Source: Lelliottia amnigena (GTDB lineage: Bacteria > Pseudomonadota > Gammaproteobacteria > Enterobacterales > Enterobacteriaceae). From it: a DNA stretch of 64,000 nucleotides. Shown here in pieces: positions 1-11,523 of this stretch (the first letter of the stretch is position 1; each line of letters opens with the position of its first letter). Below the pieces are notes generated by a model. The model did no database searches. It had not been told where the DNA came from and worked only from the letters and a program-made list of their open reading frames with translations. A program made the position numbers and the translations under genes. The stretch is taken from NCBI GenBank assembly GCA_900635465.1, contig LR134135.1, positions 372,001-436,000 on the forward strand, in the 5' to 3' direction.

Positions 1-824
1 TGCGTCAGCATGCGGAAACAGGTATTGAGACGATCAAAGCGCACTTTGAAGGCCACGCCTTCGATCCGCACTGGCACGACAGCTATCTGGTGGGCATTAC
101 TCTGTCTGGCACGCAGCAATTCCACTGCCGCCGCGAGCGGCATCGCAGTCATCCCGGCGATGCGTTTTTACTGGAACCGGGTGAAATTCACGACGGTGAC
201 GCGCCGGTAGACGGTGGCTTTACCTATCTGACGTTTTACCTCGATGAGCAGTGGCTGACAAATACGCTGCACGGCTTGTATGAATCCACGCCGGGAAGTT
301 ACTCGCTGCATTTCGCGCAAACCCTGACGCGTGAACCGCAGCTAGTGCGTACCATCAGCGACACGTTTTCCACGCTTCACAATGATGAGATGAAGATCGT
401 GCAGCAGAGCACAATGGATAATCTGCTCGCACAAATCACGTCCCATTGTCACTGGCGCAAAAGATTGCCCTCTCAGCTTCAAAGCGCCGCGGTTGCTCAT
501 CGTGCGCGCGATTATTTGTATGCGCACATGGGAGACAATATCGGCTTGTCCGATCTGGCGCGAGAAACAGGCACCGATCGCTTTACGCTGACGCGCTGCT
601 TTAAACGCGAATTCCACCTGGCACCGCACGCCTGGCTTATCCAGCTGCGCCTGGCAAAAGCGCGTCAAATGTTGGGAATGGGCAAGCAACCTGTCGAGGT
701 GGCCGCGGCGCTCGGTTTTGCCGATCAAAGTCATTTAGGACGCTGGTTCCAGCGTGCCTACCGCATAACACCTGCCCATTACCGTCGGTTGTGCACAAAC
801 CTTCCAGACGTTTCCAGAAAATAG
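1..824 (+). CDS. AraC-family transcriptional regulator, 5' end outside window
   Basis: The reading frame is open from base 3, so the gene begins upstream of the window; the GTG at 90 lies inside the protein. About 273 residues are visible. The N-terminal part is a cupin-like sensor (HWHD near the start, then a PGDAFLLEPGEIHDG stretch) typical of AraC-type ligand domains. The last ~100 residues hold the two helix-turn-helix units of the family (LSDLARETGTDRFTLTRCFKR and a second one around AAALGFADQSHLGRWFQ). A LysE-type exporter follows 36 bp downstream on the same strand, a common regulator-exporter pairing, so this protein probably controls that exporter (inference). E. coli, as I remember it, does not have this pair beside yjdC. 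The ligand is unknown. Confidence 0.85.
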   Translation, partial: RQHAETGIETIKAHFEGHAFDPHWHDSYLVGITLSGTQQFHCRRERHRSHPGDAFLLEPGEIHDGDAPVDGGFTYLTFYLDEQWLTNTLHGLYESTPGSYSLHFAQTLTREPQLVRTISDTFSTLHNDEMKIVQQSTMDNLLAQITSHCHWRKRLPSQLQSAAVAHRARDYLYAHMGDNIGLSDLARETGTDRFTLTRCFKREFHLAPHAWLIQLRLAKARQMLGMGKQPVEVAAALGFADQSHLGRWFQRAYRITPAHYRRLCTNLPDVSRK

Positions 825-860
825 CGGCACAGTCAGGACTCCAAACATAAGGAGTCACCT

Positions 861-1451
861 GTGGATCTGATGCCGTTTCTGCTGTTTGCGTTTGTCGCCT
901 CGATAACGCCCGGACCGACCAATATTCTCATTTTGACCAACAGTCAGCACGTTGGCGTTATAAAAACCGTGCCTGCGATTCTGGGGGGATGTGTTGCGGC
1001 AAGCCTGATTGTGTTGATTTCTGGTGCGGGGGCAGGGGAGATTTTGCGTCAATATCCGCTAGTGCGTCAGGTGATGAGTTGGGCCGGCGTGCTGTGGCTG
1101 AGTTGGATGAGCTGGCAGCTTTTCAGCGCGCCAGCGGCAAATTTATCGACAGGAACACATCGACGGTTTACCGCCCGCGCGGCGGCATTATTGCAGGTGA
1201 TCAACCCAAAAACATGGATGATGGCGCTGGCGGTTGTGAGCTTGTTTGCACCCGCAGGCGCGAATGCGCTGCACGATGTGGCGTTAATGGCGCTGTGGTT
1301 TCTGATGATTTCGATGGCGTGTTTGATGTGCTGGGCATGGCTGGGAAAAGCGGTGAATCGGGTGTTTCGCACCACCGTGGCGATGGTGCGCTTTCAGCGC
1401 CTGATGGCGCTGTGTCTGTTCATCTCCGCGTGGGCGGGAATGCTGGCTTAG
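861..1451 (+). CDS. LysE/RhtB-family amino acid exporter
   Basis: A 196-residue inner-membrane protein with about six hydrophobic segments. The N-terminus carries the ITPGPTN motif (residues 15-21) characteristic of the LysE/RhtB/RarD exporters, which expel amino acids or derivatives using the proton gradient. The start is GTG at 861, chosen because AAGGAG sits about 7 bp upstream; no ATG is nearby. It follows the AraC-type regulator by 36 bp and is probably regulated by it. Its stop overlaps the stop of the convergent yjdC by a few bases. The substrate cannot be read from the sequence. Confidence 0.85.
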   Translation: MDLMPFLLFAFVASITPGPTNILILTNSQHVGVIKTVPAILGGCVAASLIVLISGAGAGEILRQYPLVRQVMSWAGVLWLSWMSWQLFSAPAANLSTGTHRRFTARAAALLQVINPKTWMMALAVVSLFAPAGANALHDVALMALWFLMISMACLMCWAWLGKAVNRVFRTTVAMVRFQRLMALCLFISAWAGMLA

Positions 1452-2023
1452 GTTAGCGCGCCGCCCATGCGACACTGGGCAAAGCGCAGAATATCTTCTG
1501 CCAGACGATGCGCCGTCTCAACGTCAGTCAGGCTACGATTGATCAGCATGCGGCTCAGGCAGCCCTCCAGCACCAGCTCCATCTGTTTGGCGACCATCGC
1601 CGGATCGTCGACCTCAAGCTTTGTGAGCAGCTCATGGGTAAAGTCGTGAGCGGCACGTTTTTGCTGATCGGCGAGCTGATGGATCGGGTGGTCCGGATCC
1701 GGGTAGAACGTGCAGGCGGCGATAAACAGGCAGCCTGGATAGCGGTTGTTACGCACGCAATCCGCCAGCGCGGTATAGCGCGCCAGTACTTTTTGCTCGG
1801 CCGTCAGCTCTTCGTTCAGCATGAGCTGTCTGCGCCAGATATCGACCTGTTGGCTAAGATAGCGGAGCGCATCGTAGAGCAGCGCTTCTTTATCCGGCCA
1901 GAAACGGCGCAGTTCATCCAGAGGATAATCGATGCGTTCGGCGACCATCTCAAGCGTGGTGCTGGCGATCCCTTGTATCTCAAGTAATTGCAGGGCTTGT
2001 CCCAGTACGTCTTCACGTTGCAC
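1448..2023 (-). CDS. yjdC: TetR-like regulator YjdC
   Basis: A 191-residue protein, the same length as E. coli YjdC as recalled and collinear with it. An N-terminal TetR-type helix-turn-helix occupies roughly residues 10-50 ([21 protein letters not shown]), followed by an all-helical ligand/dimer domain. It lies upstream of dsbD on the same strand with a 47-bp gap, as in E. coli, so the two may be co-transcribed. The regulated genes and ligand are not known to me. The stop overlaps that of the convergent LysE-type gene. Confidence 0.85.
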   Translation of the reverse strand: MQREDVLGQALQLLEIQGIASTTLEMVAERIDYPLDELRRFWPDKEALLYDALRYLSQQVDIWRRQLMLNEELTAEQKVLARYTALADCVRNNRYPGCLFIAACTFYPDPDHPIHQLADQQKRAAHDFTHELLTKLEVDDPAMVAKQMELVLEGCLSRMLINRSLTDVETAHRLAEDILRFAQCRMGGALT

Positions 2024-2070
2024 GGTTTTCTCCTCCCAATGCTAACGGTTTATCCCGTTAACAGTGTCGT

Positions 2071-3762
2071 TTACGGTTGGCGATCGCGCAAATGCGCGCT
2101 GAACGCTGTTGCATCCATAAATCCTGTCACCCGCTCGCTCGGCTGCTCTTCTCCCTGCTCATTGAAGAACAGAATAGTCGGCAGGCCGAGCACGCTGAGT
2201 TGTTTCAGTAAAGCCTTGTCCTGCGCGTTATTGGCGGTAACGTTCGCCTGCAACAGGACCGTATCTTTTAACGCATTTTGTACCAGCGGATCGCTAAAGG
2301 TGTATTTTTCGAACTCTTTGCAGGCGACGCACCAGTCGGCGTACAGATCGAGCATGACGGGTTTACCTTTTGCCTGCGCCAGCGCGTGGTTCAGCTCATC
2401 GACGTTGCTGATTTGAATAAAGTTAAGATGAGCCTGATTTTGCGCTGCAGGTGCACCAAATGCCCAATCCTGAAGCGGTCGCACGCTGATCAACGCAGCC
2501 GCCAGCAGGATGATTTGCACGATGCGCATCCACCCTTTTTGTGCCTGCAGGCTGGTGATGAACGCCCAGCCGAAGAACGCGACGCCAAGAAGCGCCCACA
2601 GACGAAGGCCCCATACGTCACCAATCACGCGCTCCAGCAGGAACACCGGCAGCGCCAGGATGACGAAACCGAAGGCGATTTTGACTGTTTCCATCCACGG
2701 CCCGCTTTTCGGCAGCAGACGGTTACCAAAAACGGTGACCAGAATCAGCGGCAAACCCATGCCCAGCGCGTACAAATACAAGGTGCCGCCACCCAGCCAC
2801 ATGTTCCCGCTTTGTGCGATGTAGAGCAGGATCGCGCTCAGCGGCGCGGTGGTACACGGCGAGCAAATCAGCCCGGCAATCGCGCCCATCACAAACACGC
2901 CGCCAGCGGAGCCACCTTGCTGACGGTTGCTCATCAGCGTTAAACGCGTTTGCAGCGATGACGGCAGTTGCAGGTTGAACAGGCCAAACATCGACAGCGC
3001 CAACAGGGTAAAGACCACTGACAGGCCGATAAGCACATACGGATGCTGAAGCGCGGCCTGGAACTGTAGTCCGGCGGCGGCGACCACAATCCCGAGCGCG
3101 GTGTAGGTGAGCGCCATGCCCTGAACGTAGATGAACGCCAGCAGCAATGCGCGACCGGTGGATAAACGTTGTTTACCGCCGAGCACGATGCCTGAGATGA
3201 GTGGATACATCGGCAACACGCACGGCGTAAAGGCGATACCGATACCGATGAGTAGCGCCCACAATGCGGAGAACGGCAGTTCTGCGCTGTCTTCCCCCTT
3301 CTCACTGGACGGCGGCGCAGCAGGCTGAGCAGCCGCAGCCACTTCACTGAGCGGCACAATTTTGGTTTCTGGCGGATAGCAGAAACCCGCGTCGGCACAG
3401 CCCTGATACGTCACGGTGAGCGTCGCGCCTTTATCGGCCTGATTGACGCTAACCGGCACGACAAGCTGGTGGCGGTAGATTTCACTTTTGCCGTAAAACT
3501 CGTCTTCGTGCCACTCGCCCGCAGGCAGTTGCGGCTCGCCGATTTTCGCATTGGCTGGCGTGATGCTGACCTGTTTGCGGTAGAGGTAGTACCCGTCTTT
3601 GACCTGCCAGTTGAGGCTGAGATCGTGCTGGTTTTGCTGGAAGTCGAAGACAAACGCCTGGTCAGCAGGAATAAAATTGGAGCGGCCAGGTGCGTCGAAC
3701 AACCCGGCAAAGGCTGATGTGCTGCACAGCAGCAGGATCAGCGTAAAGAAGCGTTGAGCCAT
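2071..3762 (-). CDS. dsbD: Thiol:disulfide interchange protein DsbD
   Basis: A 563-residue inner-membrane reductase that carries electrons from cytoplasmic thioredoxin to periplasmic DsbC, DsbG and CcmG. Domain order is visible: a signal peptide (about residues 1-19); a periplasmic alpha domain with two cysteines ([13 protein letters not shown]); a transmembrane beta domain with one cysteine in [11 protein letters not shown] and one in SPCTTAP; and a C-terminal thioredoxin-like gamma domain with WCVAC at about 477-481. All six redox cysteines are present. The start codon lies 25 bp inside the end of cutA, so translation is probably coupled. Length matches the family (565 in E. coli). Confidence 0.97.
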   Translation of the reverse strand: MAQRFFTLILLLCSTSAFAGLFDAPGRSNFIPADQAFVFDFQQNQHDLSLNWQVKDGYYLYRKQVSITPANAKIGEPQLPAGEWHEDEFYGKSEIYRHQLVVPVSVNQADKGATLTVTYQGCADAGFCYPPETKIVPLSEVAAAAQPAAPPSSEKGEDSAELPFSALWALLIGIGIAFTPCVLPMYPLISGIVLGGKQRLSTGRALLLAFIYVQGMALTYTALGIVVAAAGLQFQAALQHPYVLIGLSVVFTLLALSMFGLFNLQLPSSLQTRLTLMSNRQQGGSAGGVFVMGAIAGLICSPCTTAPLSAILLYIAQSGNMWLGGGTLYLYALGMGLPLILVTVFGNRLLPKSGPWMETVKIAFGFVILALPVFLLERVIGDVWGLRLWALLGVAFFGWAFITSLQAQKGWMRIVQIILLAAALISVRPLQDWAFGAPAAQNQAHLNFIQISNVDELNHALAQAKGKPVMLDLYADWCVACKEFEKYTFSDPLVQNALKDTVLLQANVTANNAQDKALLKQLSVLGLPTILFFNEQGEEQPSERVTGFMDATAFSAHLRDRQP

Positions 3763-4061
3763 GAGAGATAGTCGTTATCGCCGTGGGACACTGGGAGCAC
3801 CAGCAGTTCCGGAGTCTGGTAGGGATGATGAGATTTGAGGCAATCCAGCAGCGCCTGCTGATGCGCTACCGTGGTTTTGAGCAGCATTTGCACTTCGTAC
3901 TCTTGCTCAAGCTTGCCTTCCCAGTAGTACAGGGAGGTGGCGCCAGGCAGGATCGTGACGCAGGCAGCGAGCTTGTCAGCCAGTACTTTGGCGGCCAGCT
4001 CCTGAGCAGTCGCTTCATCGGGAGCGGTACAAAGTACAACAACGGCGTCAGGCGTGTTCAC
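3738..4061 (-). CDS. cutA: Divalent-cation tolerance protein CutA
   Basis: A 107-residue CutA1 family protein. These form very stable trimers with a ferredoxin-like fold that bind divalent metals such as copper; the physiological role is still unclear. The match to E. coli CutA is close throughout, including the [12 protein letters not shown] segment and the C-terminal [10 protein letters not shown]. The N-terminus is a few residues shorter than E. coli (112), with the ATG at 4061 preceded by a GAGG Shine-Dalgarno. It is first in a cutA-dsbD pair, overlapping dsbD by 25 bp. Confidence 0.95.
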   Translation of the reverse strand: MNTPDAVVVLCTAPDEATAQELAAKVLADKLAACVTILPGATSLYYWEGKLEQEYEVQMLLKTTVAHQQALLDCLKSHHPYQTPELLVLPVSHGDNDYLSWLNASLR

Positions 4062-4121
4062 AAGTCGACCTCCTCATCGCGAAAAAATCACTATATCATG
4101 GCGGGTCGGAGGTCATTAATG

Positions 4122-4144
4122 AATCGGGCCGCTGAGCGGCCCGA
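4122..4144 (-). terminator. Hairpin after dcuA, possible terminator
   Basis: A GC-rich inverted repeat, TCGGGCCGC-TGA-GCGGCCCGA, lies between the dcuA stop and cutA. It is placed to end dcuA transcription on the minus strand. The T tract after it is weak (TTCATTAATG), so it may be an imperfect terminator that allows readthrough into cutA-dsbD. Confidence 0.5.
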
Positions 4145-4172
4145 ATTTAACAAATTTTACAACATCGAACGC

Positions 4173-5474
4173 TTAAAGAATCACGCTACCGATGAGGAAA
4201 CCGAAGCACACGGCAAACACTACGCCCATCGTGCCCGGAATAAAGAACGGATGGTTAAAGACGAAACGCCCGATGCGCGTAGTCCCGGTATCGTCCATCT
4301 GCACGGCTGCGACAAGCGTCGGGTAGGTTGGCAGAATAAACAGGCCAGAAACGGCAGCGAAGGAGGCGACCGCTGTCAGTGGCGACACGTTCAGCGCCAG
4401 CGCCATCGGCATCAGCGCTTTCGCCGTCGCGGCCTGAGAGTACAGCAGCGCGGAAGCCACAAAGAAAATCACCGCCAGCAGCCACGGATGGCCTTGAATC
4501 ACGGTGCCTGCGGTATCTTTAATCCAGTCGATATTGTGGGAGACGAAGGTATCACCCAGCCACGCCACGCCGAGGATACAGATACAGGCGCTCATCCCGG
4601 CTTTGAAAGTACTGGAGCTGAGAATACTGTCCGTTTCCACGCCGCACAGCACGGTGGTCAGGGTCGCGACGCTCAGCATAATAATCAGGATCGCGTTGGT
4701 GGTATTCATCAGCGGCGTTGCTACCAGACCCAGGCTTGGGCTGTTGACGATGGCATAAATCACCACGCAGACCACCCCCAGCAGGAACAGCAGCACCGAC
4801 AGTTTTGCGCGCGGTTTGATCTCAACTTTATTTTCACCGCGCAGTTCGATCAGACCTTCTTCCAGACGTTTCAGGTACACCGGATCGTCAGAAAGTTTGG
4901 AGTTAAACAGCGTGGTGACCAGGAACGACATGAGCAGTACGGCCAGCAGCGTCGACGGGATCACCACGGAGAGCAGATGAATATAGCTGACGCCATGGCC
5001 TTCCATTACCGATGACATATACACCACCGCGGCAGAAATCGGCGAGGCGGTAATTGCAATCTGCGCAGACACCACGGCAGTCGACAGCGGACGGCACGGC
5101 TTAATACCTTGCTCTTTCGCCACTTCGGCAATAACCGGCAGCGTCGCCAGTGAGATGTTGCCCGTACCGGCAAAAATCGTCAGGAAGTAAGTGACGACTG
5201 GCGCGAGAATGGTGATGTATTTCGGGTTTTTGCGTAGCAGTTTTTCGGTTTGATTAACCAGATAATCCAGACCCCCTGCAATCTGCATAGCCGAGATGGC
5301 CGCAATCACCGCCATGATGATGGAGATCACGTCAAAAGGGATTTTCCCCGGAGCGACACCAATGGCTGCCAGAACCAGTACGCCCAATCCCCCGGCATAG
5401 CCGATACCAATTCCTCCTAGCCTGGCGCCGATGAAAATCGCCGCTAAAACGATAATCAGCTCAATGACAATCAT
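4173..5474 (-). CDS. dcuA: Anaerobic C4-dicarboxylate transporter DcuA
   Basis: A 433-residue inner-membrane carrier of the Dcu family, identical in length to E. coli DcuA and nearly identical in sequence, with at least ten hydrophobic helices. It exchanges aspartate, fumarate, malate and succinate. It lies directly downstream of aspA on the same strand, as in E. coli; import of aspartate by DcuA, deamination by AspA and reduction by FrdABCD (17099-20392) form one anaerobic route. The aspA terminator lies between the two genes, so dcuA expression depends on readthrough or its own promoter. No damage is visible. Confidence 0.97.
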   Translation of the reverse strand: MIVIELIIVLAAIFIGARLGGIGIGYAGGLGVLVLAAIGVAPGKIPFDVISIIMAVIAAISAMQIAGGLDYLVNQTEKLLRKNPKYITILAPVVTYFLTIFAGTGNISLATLPVIAEVAKEQGIKPCRPLSTAVVSAQIAITASPISAAVVYMSSVMEGHGVSYIHLLSVVIPSTLLAVLLMSFLVTTLFNSKLSDDPVYLKRLEEGLIELRGENKVEIKPRAKLSVLLFLLGVVCVVIYAIVNSPSLGLVATPLMNTTNAILIIMLSVATLTTVLCGVETDSILSSSTFKAGMSACICILGVAWLGDTFVSHNIDWIKDTAGTVIQGHPWLLAVIFFVASALLYSQAATAKALMPMALALNVSPLTAVASFAAVSGLFILPTYPTLVAAVQMDDTGTTRIGRFVFNHPFFIPGTMGVVFAVCFGFLIGSVIL

Positions 5475-5539
5475 AATCGCTTCCTTGAATGTTAGATGTT
5501 GGATACATAAATGTTATTTTTGTGATGTCCTATAAAAGC

Positions 5540-5572
5540 AAAAAGGCACGTCACCGGGTGACGTGCCTTTCG
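5540..5572 (-). terminator. aspA: Rho-independent terminator after aspA
   Basis: Read on the minus strand: GGCACGTCACC/GGTGACGTGCC, an almost perfect 11-bp stem, followed by a T-rich stretch (TTTTTGCTTTTA). It lies about 20 bp after the aspA stop and upstream of dcuA. Confidence 0.85.
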
Positions 5573-5590
5573 GAAATTTAACCGGAACGG

Positions 5591-7027
5591 TTACTGTTCG
5601 CTTTCATCGGTATACCGTTTCGCTTTATATGCCGGATGCATCAGGTTTTGCGCCGAGAAGATATCATCCAGTTCGGCCTCTGTCAGCAATCCACGCTCAA
5701 GTACGACTTCGCGCACGCTCTTACCGGTTTCAGCACAAATCTTACCAACGATATCGCCGTTGTGATGGCCAATGAACGGGTTCAGATAGGTGACGATGCC
5801 GATAGAATTGTAGACGAAGCTTTCACACACGGCTTTATTGGCCGTGATGCCGTTGATGCATTTTTCCAGCAGGTTGTAGCATGCGTTAGTCAGGATATGG
5901 ATGGATTCAAACATTGCCTGGCCAATCACGGGCTCCATGACGTTCAGCTGCAGCTGGCCGGCTTCGGAAGCCATGGTGACGGTGATGTCGTTACCGATGA
6001 CTTTGAAGCACACCTGATTCACCACTTCTGGCACTACCGGGTTCACTTTGGCTGGCATGATGGACGAACCGGCCTGCAGCTCTGGCAGGTTGATTTCGTT
6101 CAGGCCAGCGCGCGGGCCGGAAGAGAGCAGGCGCAAGTCGTTACAGATTTTGGACAGTTTAACCGCCAGGCGTTTCAGCGCACTGTGCACCATGACGTAA
6201 GCGCCGCAGTCGGACGTCGCTTCGATCAGGTCTTCGGCTGGAACAACCGCGAGGTTAGACACTTCTGCCAGCTTCGCGACGGCCAACTGTTGATAACCGT
6301 CAGGAGTGTTGAGGCGAGTCCCGATGGCCGTTGCGCCGAGGTTGACTTCAAGCAGCAGTTCGGAGGTACGCAGAATGTTGCGGGTCTCTTCATTCAACAG
6401 CACGTTAAACGCGTGGAATTCCTGACCGAGGGTCATCGGCACCGCATCCTGCAACTGGGTACGACCCATTTTCAGAATATCCTGGAACTCCACCGCTTTG
6501 CGCTGGAAGCCGTCGCCCAGTTGGTTAATCGCGTCGATCAGTTTCAAAACAGAAGCGTAAACCGCGATGCGGAAGCCGGTCGGGTAGGCGTCGTTAGTAG
6601 ACTGGCATTTGTTTACGTGGTCGTTAGGATTGAGGTACTGGTACTCACCTTTCTGGTGACCCATCAGCTCCAGGCCAATGTTTGCCAATACTTCGTTGGT
6701 GTTCATGTTCACGGATGTGCCTGCGCCGCCCTGATAGACGTCGACGGGGAACTGGTCCATGCATTTTCCGTTGTTCAACACTTCATCGCAGGCTGCGATG
6801 ATGGCATTTGCAGCGCTTTTAGGAATGGTTTGCAGCTCTTTGTTTGCCAGGGCTGCCGCTTTCTTCACCATCACCATACCGCGTACAAACTCAGGGATGT
6901 CACTGATTTTGTTGTTGCTGATGTAGAAGTTCTCAATCGCTCTCAGAGTGTGAATACCGTAATAGGCATCCGCTGGAACTTCCCTGGTACCCAACAAATC
7001 TTCTTCGATACGAATGTTGTTTAACAT
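5591..7027 (-). CDS. aspA: Aspartate ammonia-lyase (aspartase)
   Basis: A 478-residue cytoplasmic enzyme that splits L-aspartate into fumarate and ammonia; the active form of the family is a homotetramer. The fumarase/aspartase signature [10 protein letters not shown] is present at about residues 320-330, and length and sequence match E. coli AspA (478) throughout. Fumarate made here feeds fumarate reductase. A CRP-like site lies in the divergent region shared with fxsA, in keeping with the known catabolite control of aspA. A strong terminator follows. Confidence 0.98.
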   Translation of the reverse strand: MLNNIRIEEDLLGTREVPADAYYGIHTLRAIENFYISNNKISDIPEFVRGMVMVKKAAALANKELQTIPKSAANAIIAACDEVLNNGKCMDQFPVDVYQGGAGTSVNMNTNEVLANIGLELMGHQKGEYQYLNPNDHVNKCQSTNDAYPTGFRIAVYASVLKLIDAINQLGDGFQRKAVEFQDILKMGRTQLQDAVPMTLGQEFHAFNVLLNEETRNILRTSELLLEVNLGATAIGTRLNTPDGYQQLAVAKLAEVSNLAVVPAEDLIEATSDCGAYVMVHSALKRLAVKLSKICNDLRLLSSGPRAGLNEINLPELQAGSSIMPAKVNPVVPEVVNQVCFKVIGNDITVTMASEAGQLQLNVMEPVIGQAMFESIHILTNACYNLLEKCINGITANKAVCESFVYNSIGIVTYLNPFIGHHNGDIVGKICAETGKSVREVVLERGLLTEAELDDIFSAQNLMHPAYKAKRYTDESEQ

Positions 7028-7213
7028 GTGAACCTTCTTTTAAAGCTGCCGATGGATTGTACTAAACACACAGTAGATATGTGGTTTTGAATATTTGCTG
7101 ACCGACGATTATTCCCTCAATCAGCCAGATACCCGAGATGATATGCTGATGATAGCGAATTGCCGTAATCTGGATCACTTATTATCGCCCTCGCGGCATG
7201 ATAATTATTAATC

Positions 7214-7229
7214 TGTGAAATGAGTCACC
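7214..7229. promoter_or_regulatory. CRP-like site in the aspA-fxsA divergent region
   Basis: TGTGA-AATGAG-TCACC fits the CRP consensus TGTGA-N6-TCACA at nine of ten positions. It sits in the 334-bp gap (7028-7361) between aspA and fxsA, about 190 bp from the aspA start codon and 133 bp from fxsA. aspA is known to be catabolite-regulated in E. coli. Nothing else definite is visible in the gap apart from AT-rich promoter-like stretches. Confidence 0.6.
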
Positions 7230-7361
7230 GCTTGAATGTTTCCAAAAAAATATCCGTGCAAACCGATTGAAATTTGGCTAACCGTCACCATTTCAAAGAA
7301 ACGCGAATCGCAAACACATTCAGACAGGGGCCAGACGGCGTCTGCCACACAGGAGAAGCCA

Positions 7362-7835
7362 GTGCGCTGGATACCTTTTATTGCTATTTTTCTCTACGTT
7401 TACATAGAGATTTCTATTTTTATCCAGGTCGCTCATGTGATGGGAGTCCTGCTGACGCTGATCCTGGTCATATTCACATCAGTAATAGGTATGTCGCTGG
7501 TACGTAATCAGGGTTTCAAAAATTTCCTGTTAATGCAGCAAAAGATGGCGGCCGGTGAAAGCCCTGCTGAGGAGATGATCAAAAGCGTGTCGCTGATTCT
7601 TGCTGGCCTGCTGCTGATCCTGCCAGGATTTTTCACCGATTTCCTGGGCCTGTTGCTGCTGCTGCCGCCAGTGCAAAAGCTCCTGACGATGCGCCTTTTG
7701 CCCCATTTGCGTTTTAACCGGATGCCCGGCGGTGGATTCAGCACCGGGCCGGGAAATGGAGACACCTTCGAAGGGGAATACCAGCGTAAAGACGATCAGC
7801 GTGACCGCCTCGATCATAAAGACGACGAGCGCTAA
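7362..7835 (+). CDS. fxsA: Membrane protein FxsA
   Basis: A 157-residue inner-membrane protein. E. coli FxsA is 158 residues; overproduction there relieves exclusion of phage T7 by F plasmid. The GTG at 7362 is chosen because AGGAG lies 6 bp upstream and because E. coli FxsA begins with the equivalent residues (MRWLPFIAIFLYVYIEI in E. coli, MRWIPFIAIFLYVYIEI here). Several hydrophobic segments are followed by a polar tail ending in a run of charged residues. It is divergent from aspA and followed by a terminator shared with yjeH. Confidence 0.93.
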   Translation: MRWIPFIAIFLYVYIEISIFIQVAHVMGVLLTLILVIFTSVIGMSLVRNQGFKNFLLMQQKMAAGESPAEEMIKSVSLILAGLLLILPGFFTDFLGLLLLLPPVQKLLTMRLLPHLRFNRMPGGGFSTGPGNGDTFEGEYQRKDDQRDRLDHKDDER

Positions 7836-7841
7836 GACAAC

Positions 7842-7869
7842 AACGCCCGGCTTTGCCGGGCGTTTTGCT
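7842..7869. terminator. Bidirectional terminator between fxsA and yjeH
   Basis: AACGCCCGGC-TTT-GCCGGGCGTT followed by TTTTG serves fxsA on the plus strand. The minus strand also has a short T run, so it may end yjeH transcription as well; the genes converge here. Confidence 0.8.
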
Positions 7870-9109
7870 ATCTAATGATGCTGCGCTTGGGCAGTAAGAA
7901 CCATAGCCCCGCCAGCATAATAATCGCGTAGAGGCTTTTCCAGCCCACCATGGCCAGCAGGAGCATACACAGCACGCCACCGATGACCGCCAGCACTTTA
8001 AAACGCCCCGTCAACAATCGACATCCTGCCAGCATACACAGCAGGTAAATCATGATGAAAATGCCGTTGGCGTAGACAATGAGCGCATCCAGATTGATGT
8101 TGAGCCAATAAATACCGAGCGTACTCAACACACAGCAGCCCAGCACCGCGTTTAATGCATTTATCGGCAACTGGCGCTTCGACAGGCGTGACAGACGACT
8201 GTTCGGCTTGTATTGCGCCTGGGACCACATCAGGCGCGCAAAGCTTTGAATGTAGATGTTCAGGCTGGCGAAACAGGCGAGATAGCCAATCACGCAGGCA
8301 ATCCACAACGCTTTCACTCCAAACAGTTGCACAACGATACCCGGCAGCGATGCGGCCGCAGCCGTGTCTGAGCCGTAGGCGTTAAAGTGCAGCACCAGCA
8401 CGGTACATGCCCAGTAAACCGTCCCGGCCAGCAACAGGCCAATCATCAGCGCGCGCGGAAAATCACGTTCAGGCTGTTTAAATTCTGAGGCCAGATGCGC
8501 AAAAGCTTCCAGCCCGACAAAACACCAGAACATCACCGAAAGCGCGGCGAAGAGTTGTGAATGATTCACGTCCGATATGGCCGGGAACGGAATTTCGCCC
8601 ACGCTCATGTCACCCGCCCACCAGATCGCCGCGATCAACGCCACAATCAGTATGGCGACCAGCGTTTGCAGATTGGCGCTGGAGCTGGCCCCGCGTGAAC
8701 CCACCCACCAGACGATCGCCAGCGTGCCCAGCTCAGCAAACAGCAGTTGCTCATCGTGCCAGCCAAACAGCGCCTGGCCGAAACCGGTGGCGATATGCAG
8801 GGCGGCGGGTAAGCCAACCGGAATCACCGACAGAAAAAGCCAGCCCGTGACGCGCTCCAGGCGCGGCCCAAACGCCATGCCGACAAAATGCGCCACGCCG
8901 CCAGCGCTGGGGAAATGGCGTCCGAGAATCGCGAAGACAATGGCTATCGGAAAGACCAGGGCGATCAACACTGGCCACGCCCACAGGCTGTTGTTTCCGG
9001 CCACCAGCGCCGCCAGTGCGGGCACCGCAAACACGCCGGTTCCCAGTAAGGACGTTGAGAGTAAACCCACGCCCTGCGCAAGTCCCAACTCCTGTTTTAG
9101 TCCACTCAT
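7868..9109 (-). CDS. yjeH: L-methionine/branched-chain amino acid exporter YjeH
   Basis: A 413-residue APC-superfamily transporter with about 12 membrane helices, collinear with E. coli YjeH (418), which is reported to export methionine and branched-chain amino acids. The ATG at 9109 is chosen over an in-frame upstream start at 9205: the protein then begins MSGLKQELGLAQG as in E. coli, and a GAGG Shine-Dalgarno precedes it. The added upstream residues would overlap the groE heat-shock promoter and are not protein-like. Divergent from groSL. Confidence 0.93.
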   Translation of the reverse strand: MSGLKQELGLAQGVGLLSTSLLGTGVFAVPALAALVAGNNSLWAWPVLIALVFPIAIVFAILGRHFPSAGGVAHFVGMAFGPRLERVTGWLFLSVIPVGLPAALHIATGFGQALFGWHDEQLLFAELGTLAIVWWVGSRGASSSANLQTLVAILIVALIAAIWWAGDMSVGEIPFPAISDVNHSQLFAALSVMFWCFVGLEAFAHLASEFKQPERDFPRALMIGLLLAGTVYWACTVLVLHFNAYGSDTAAAASLPGIVVQLFGVKALWIACVIGYLACFASLNIYIQSFARLMWSQAQYKPNSRLSRLSKRQLPINALNAVLGCCVLSTLGIYWLNINLDALIVYANGIFIMIYLLCMLAGCRLLTGRFKVLAVIGGVLCMLLLAMVGWKSLYAIIMLAGLWFLLPKRSIIR

Positions 9110-9176
9110 TGACCTCGTCCTGCTACTGCTAAAAGAGAAGCGATGGTAACACTTTCGTAAATTTTTTTTCGACAAC

Positions 9177-9207
9177 CCCTTGAAGGGGCAGTTTTCGACC
9201 CCCATCT
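9177..9207 (+). promoter_or_regulatory. groS: Sigma-32 (heat-shock) promoter of groSL
   Basis: CCCTTGAAGG (-35) and CCCCATCT (-10) match the sigma-32 consensus (CTTGAAA and CCCCATnT) with a suitable spacer. The element sits about 80 bp upstream of groS, where the E. coli groE heat-shock promoter lies. Confidence 0.85.
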
Positions 9208-9227
9208 CTCAGGTCACCAGTCGGTAA

Positions 9228-9581
<354 letters not shown>

Positions 9582-9612
9582 TCCGCGAACGACACTGAAC
9601 ATACGAATTTAA

Positions 9613-11268
<1,656 letters not shown>

Positions 11269-11271
11269 TTT

Positions 11272-11398
11272 GCCCGCGCCCGGCATCCTTCAGGCTGCAG
11301 ATGCGTTGGCTGCGTTCGCGAACCCCAGTCACTTACTTCAGTAAGCTCCTGGGAATTCACGAACTTGCCGCCTTCCTGCAACCAGAATGATTTTGGCG
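11272..11398. repeat. ERIC (intergenic repeat unit) element
   Basis: A copy of roughly 127 bp of the enterobacterial repetitive intergenic consensus. The central inverted repeat is clear: AACCCCAGTCACTTACTTCAG then TAAGCTCCTGGGAATTCAC. These are the core sequences targeted by the classical ERIC1R and ERIC2 primers, with a few differences. The flanking GCATCCTTCAGGCTGCAG and CTTGCCGCCTTCCTGCAA also match the family. It lies between the groL stop and terminator, so it is transcribed in the groSL mRNA. Confidence 0.9.
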
Positions 11399-11415
11399 CA
11401 CACGTCCCAGAACTG

Positions 11416-11454
11416 AAAAACCCTCAGACAGAAATGTCTGGGGGTTTTTCTTTT
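11416..11454 (+). terminator. groL: Rho-independent terminator of groSL
   Basis: AAAAACCCTCAGACA-GAAA-TGTCTGGGGGTTTTTC: a near-perfect stem followed by T5-C-T4. The same hairpin sequence follows groL in E. coli as I recall it, there without the ERIC insertion. Confidence 0.9.
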
Positions 11455-11523
11455 GGTCATCTTTTTAGTATAAGGTTTAGACAGGGACAACGTTTGTCCA
11501 GCTTATTGAAAACGAGGAATAAC

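Noticed and set aside
3783..5015. A 410-codon open frame antisense to dcuA and cutA
   Set aside because: Rich in His, Gln and Arg as expected from reading membrane-protein codons backwards.
5636..7024. A 462-codon open frame antisense to aspA
   Set aside because: Mirror of a conserved enzyme gene, no family resemblance, no start signal.
9110..9205. N-terminal extension of yjeH
   Set aside because: It would overlap the groE promoter and is not conserved; the ATG at 9109 has a ribosome site.
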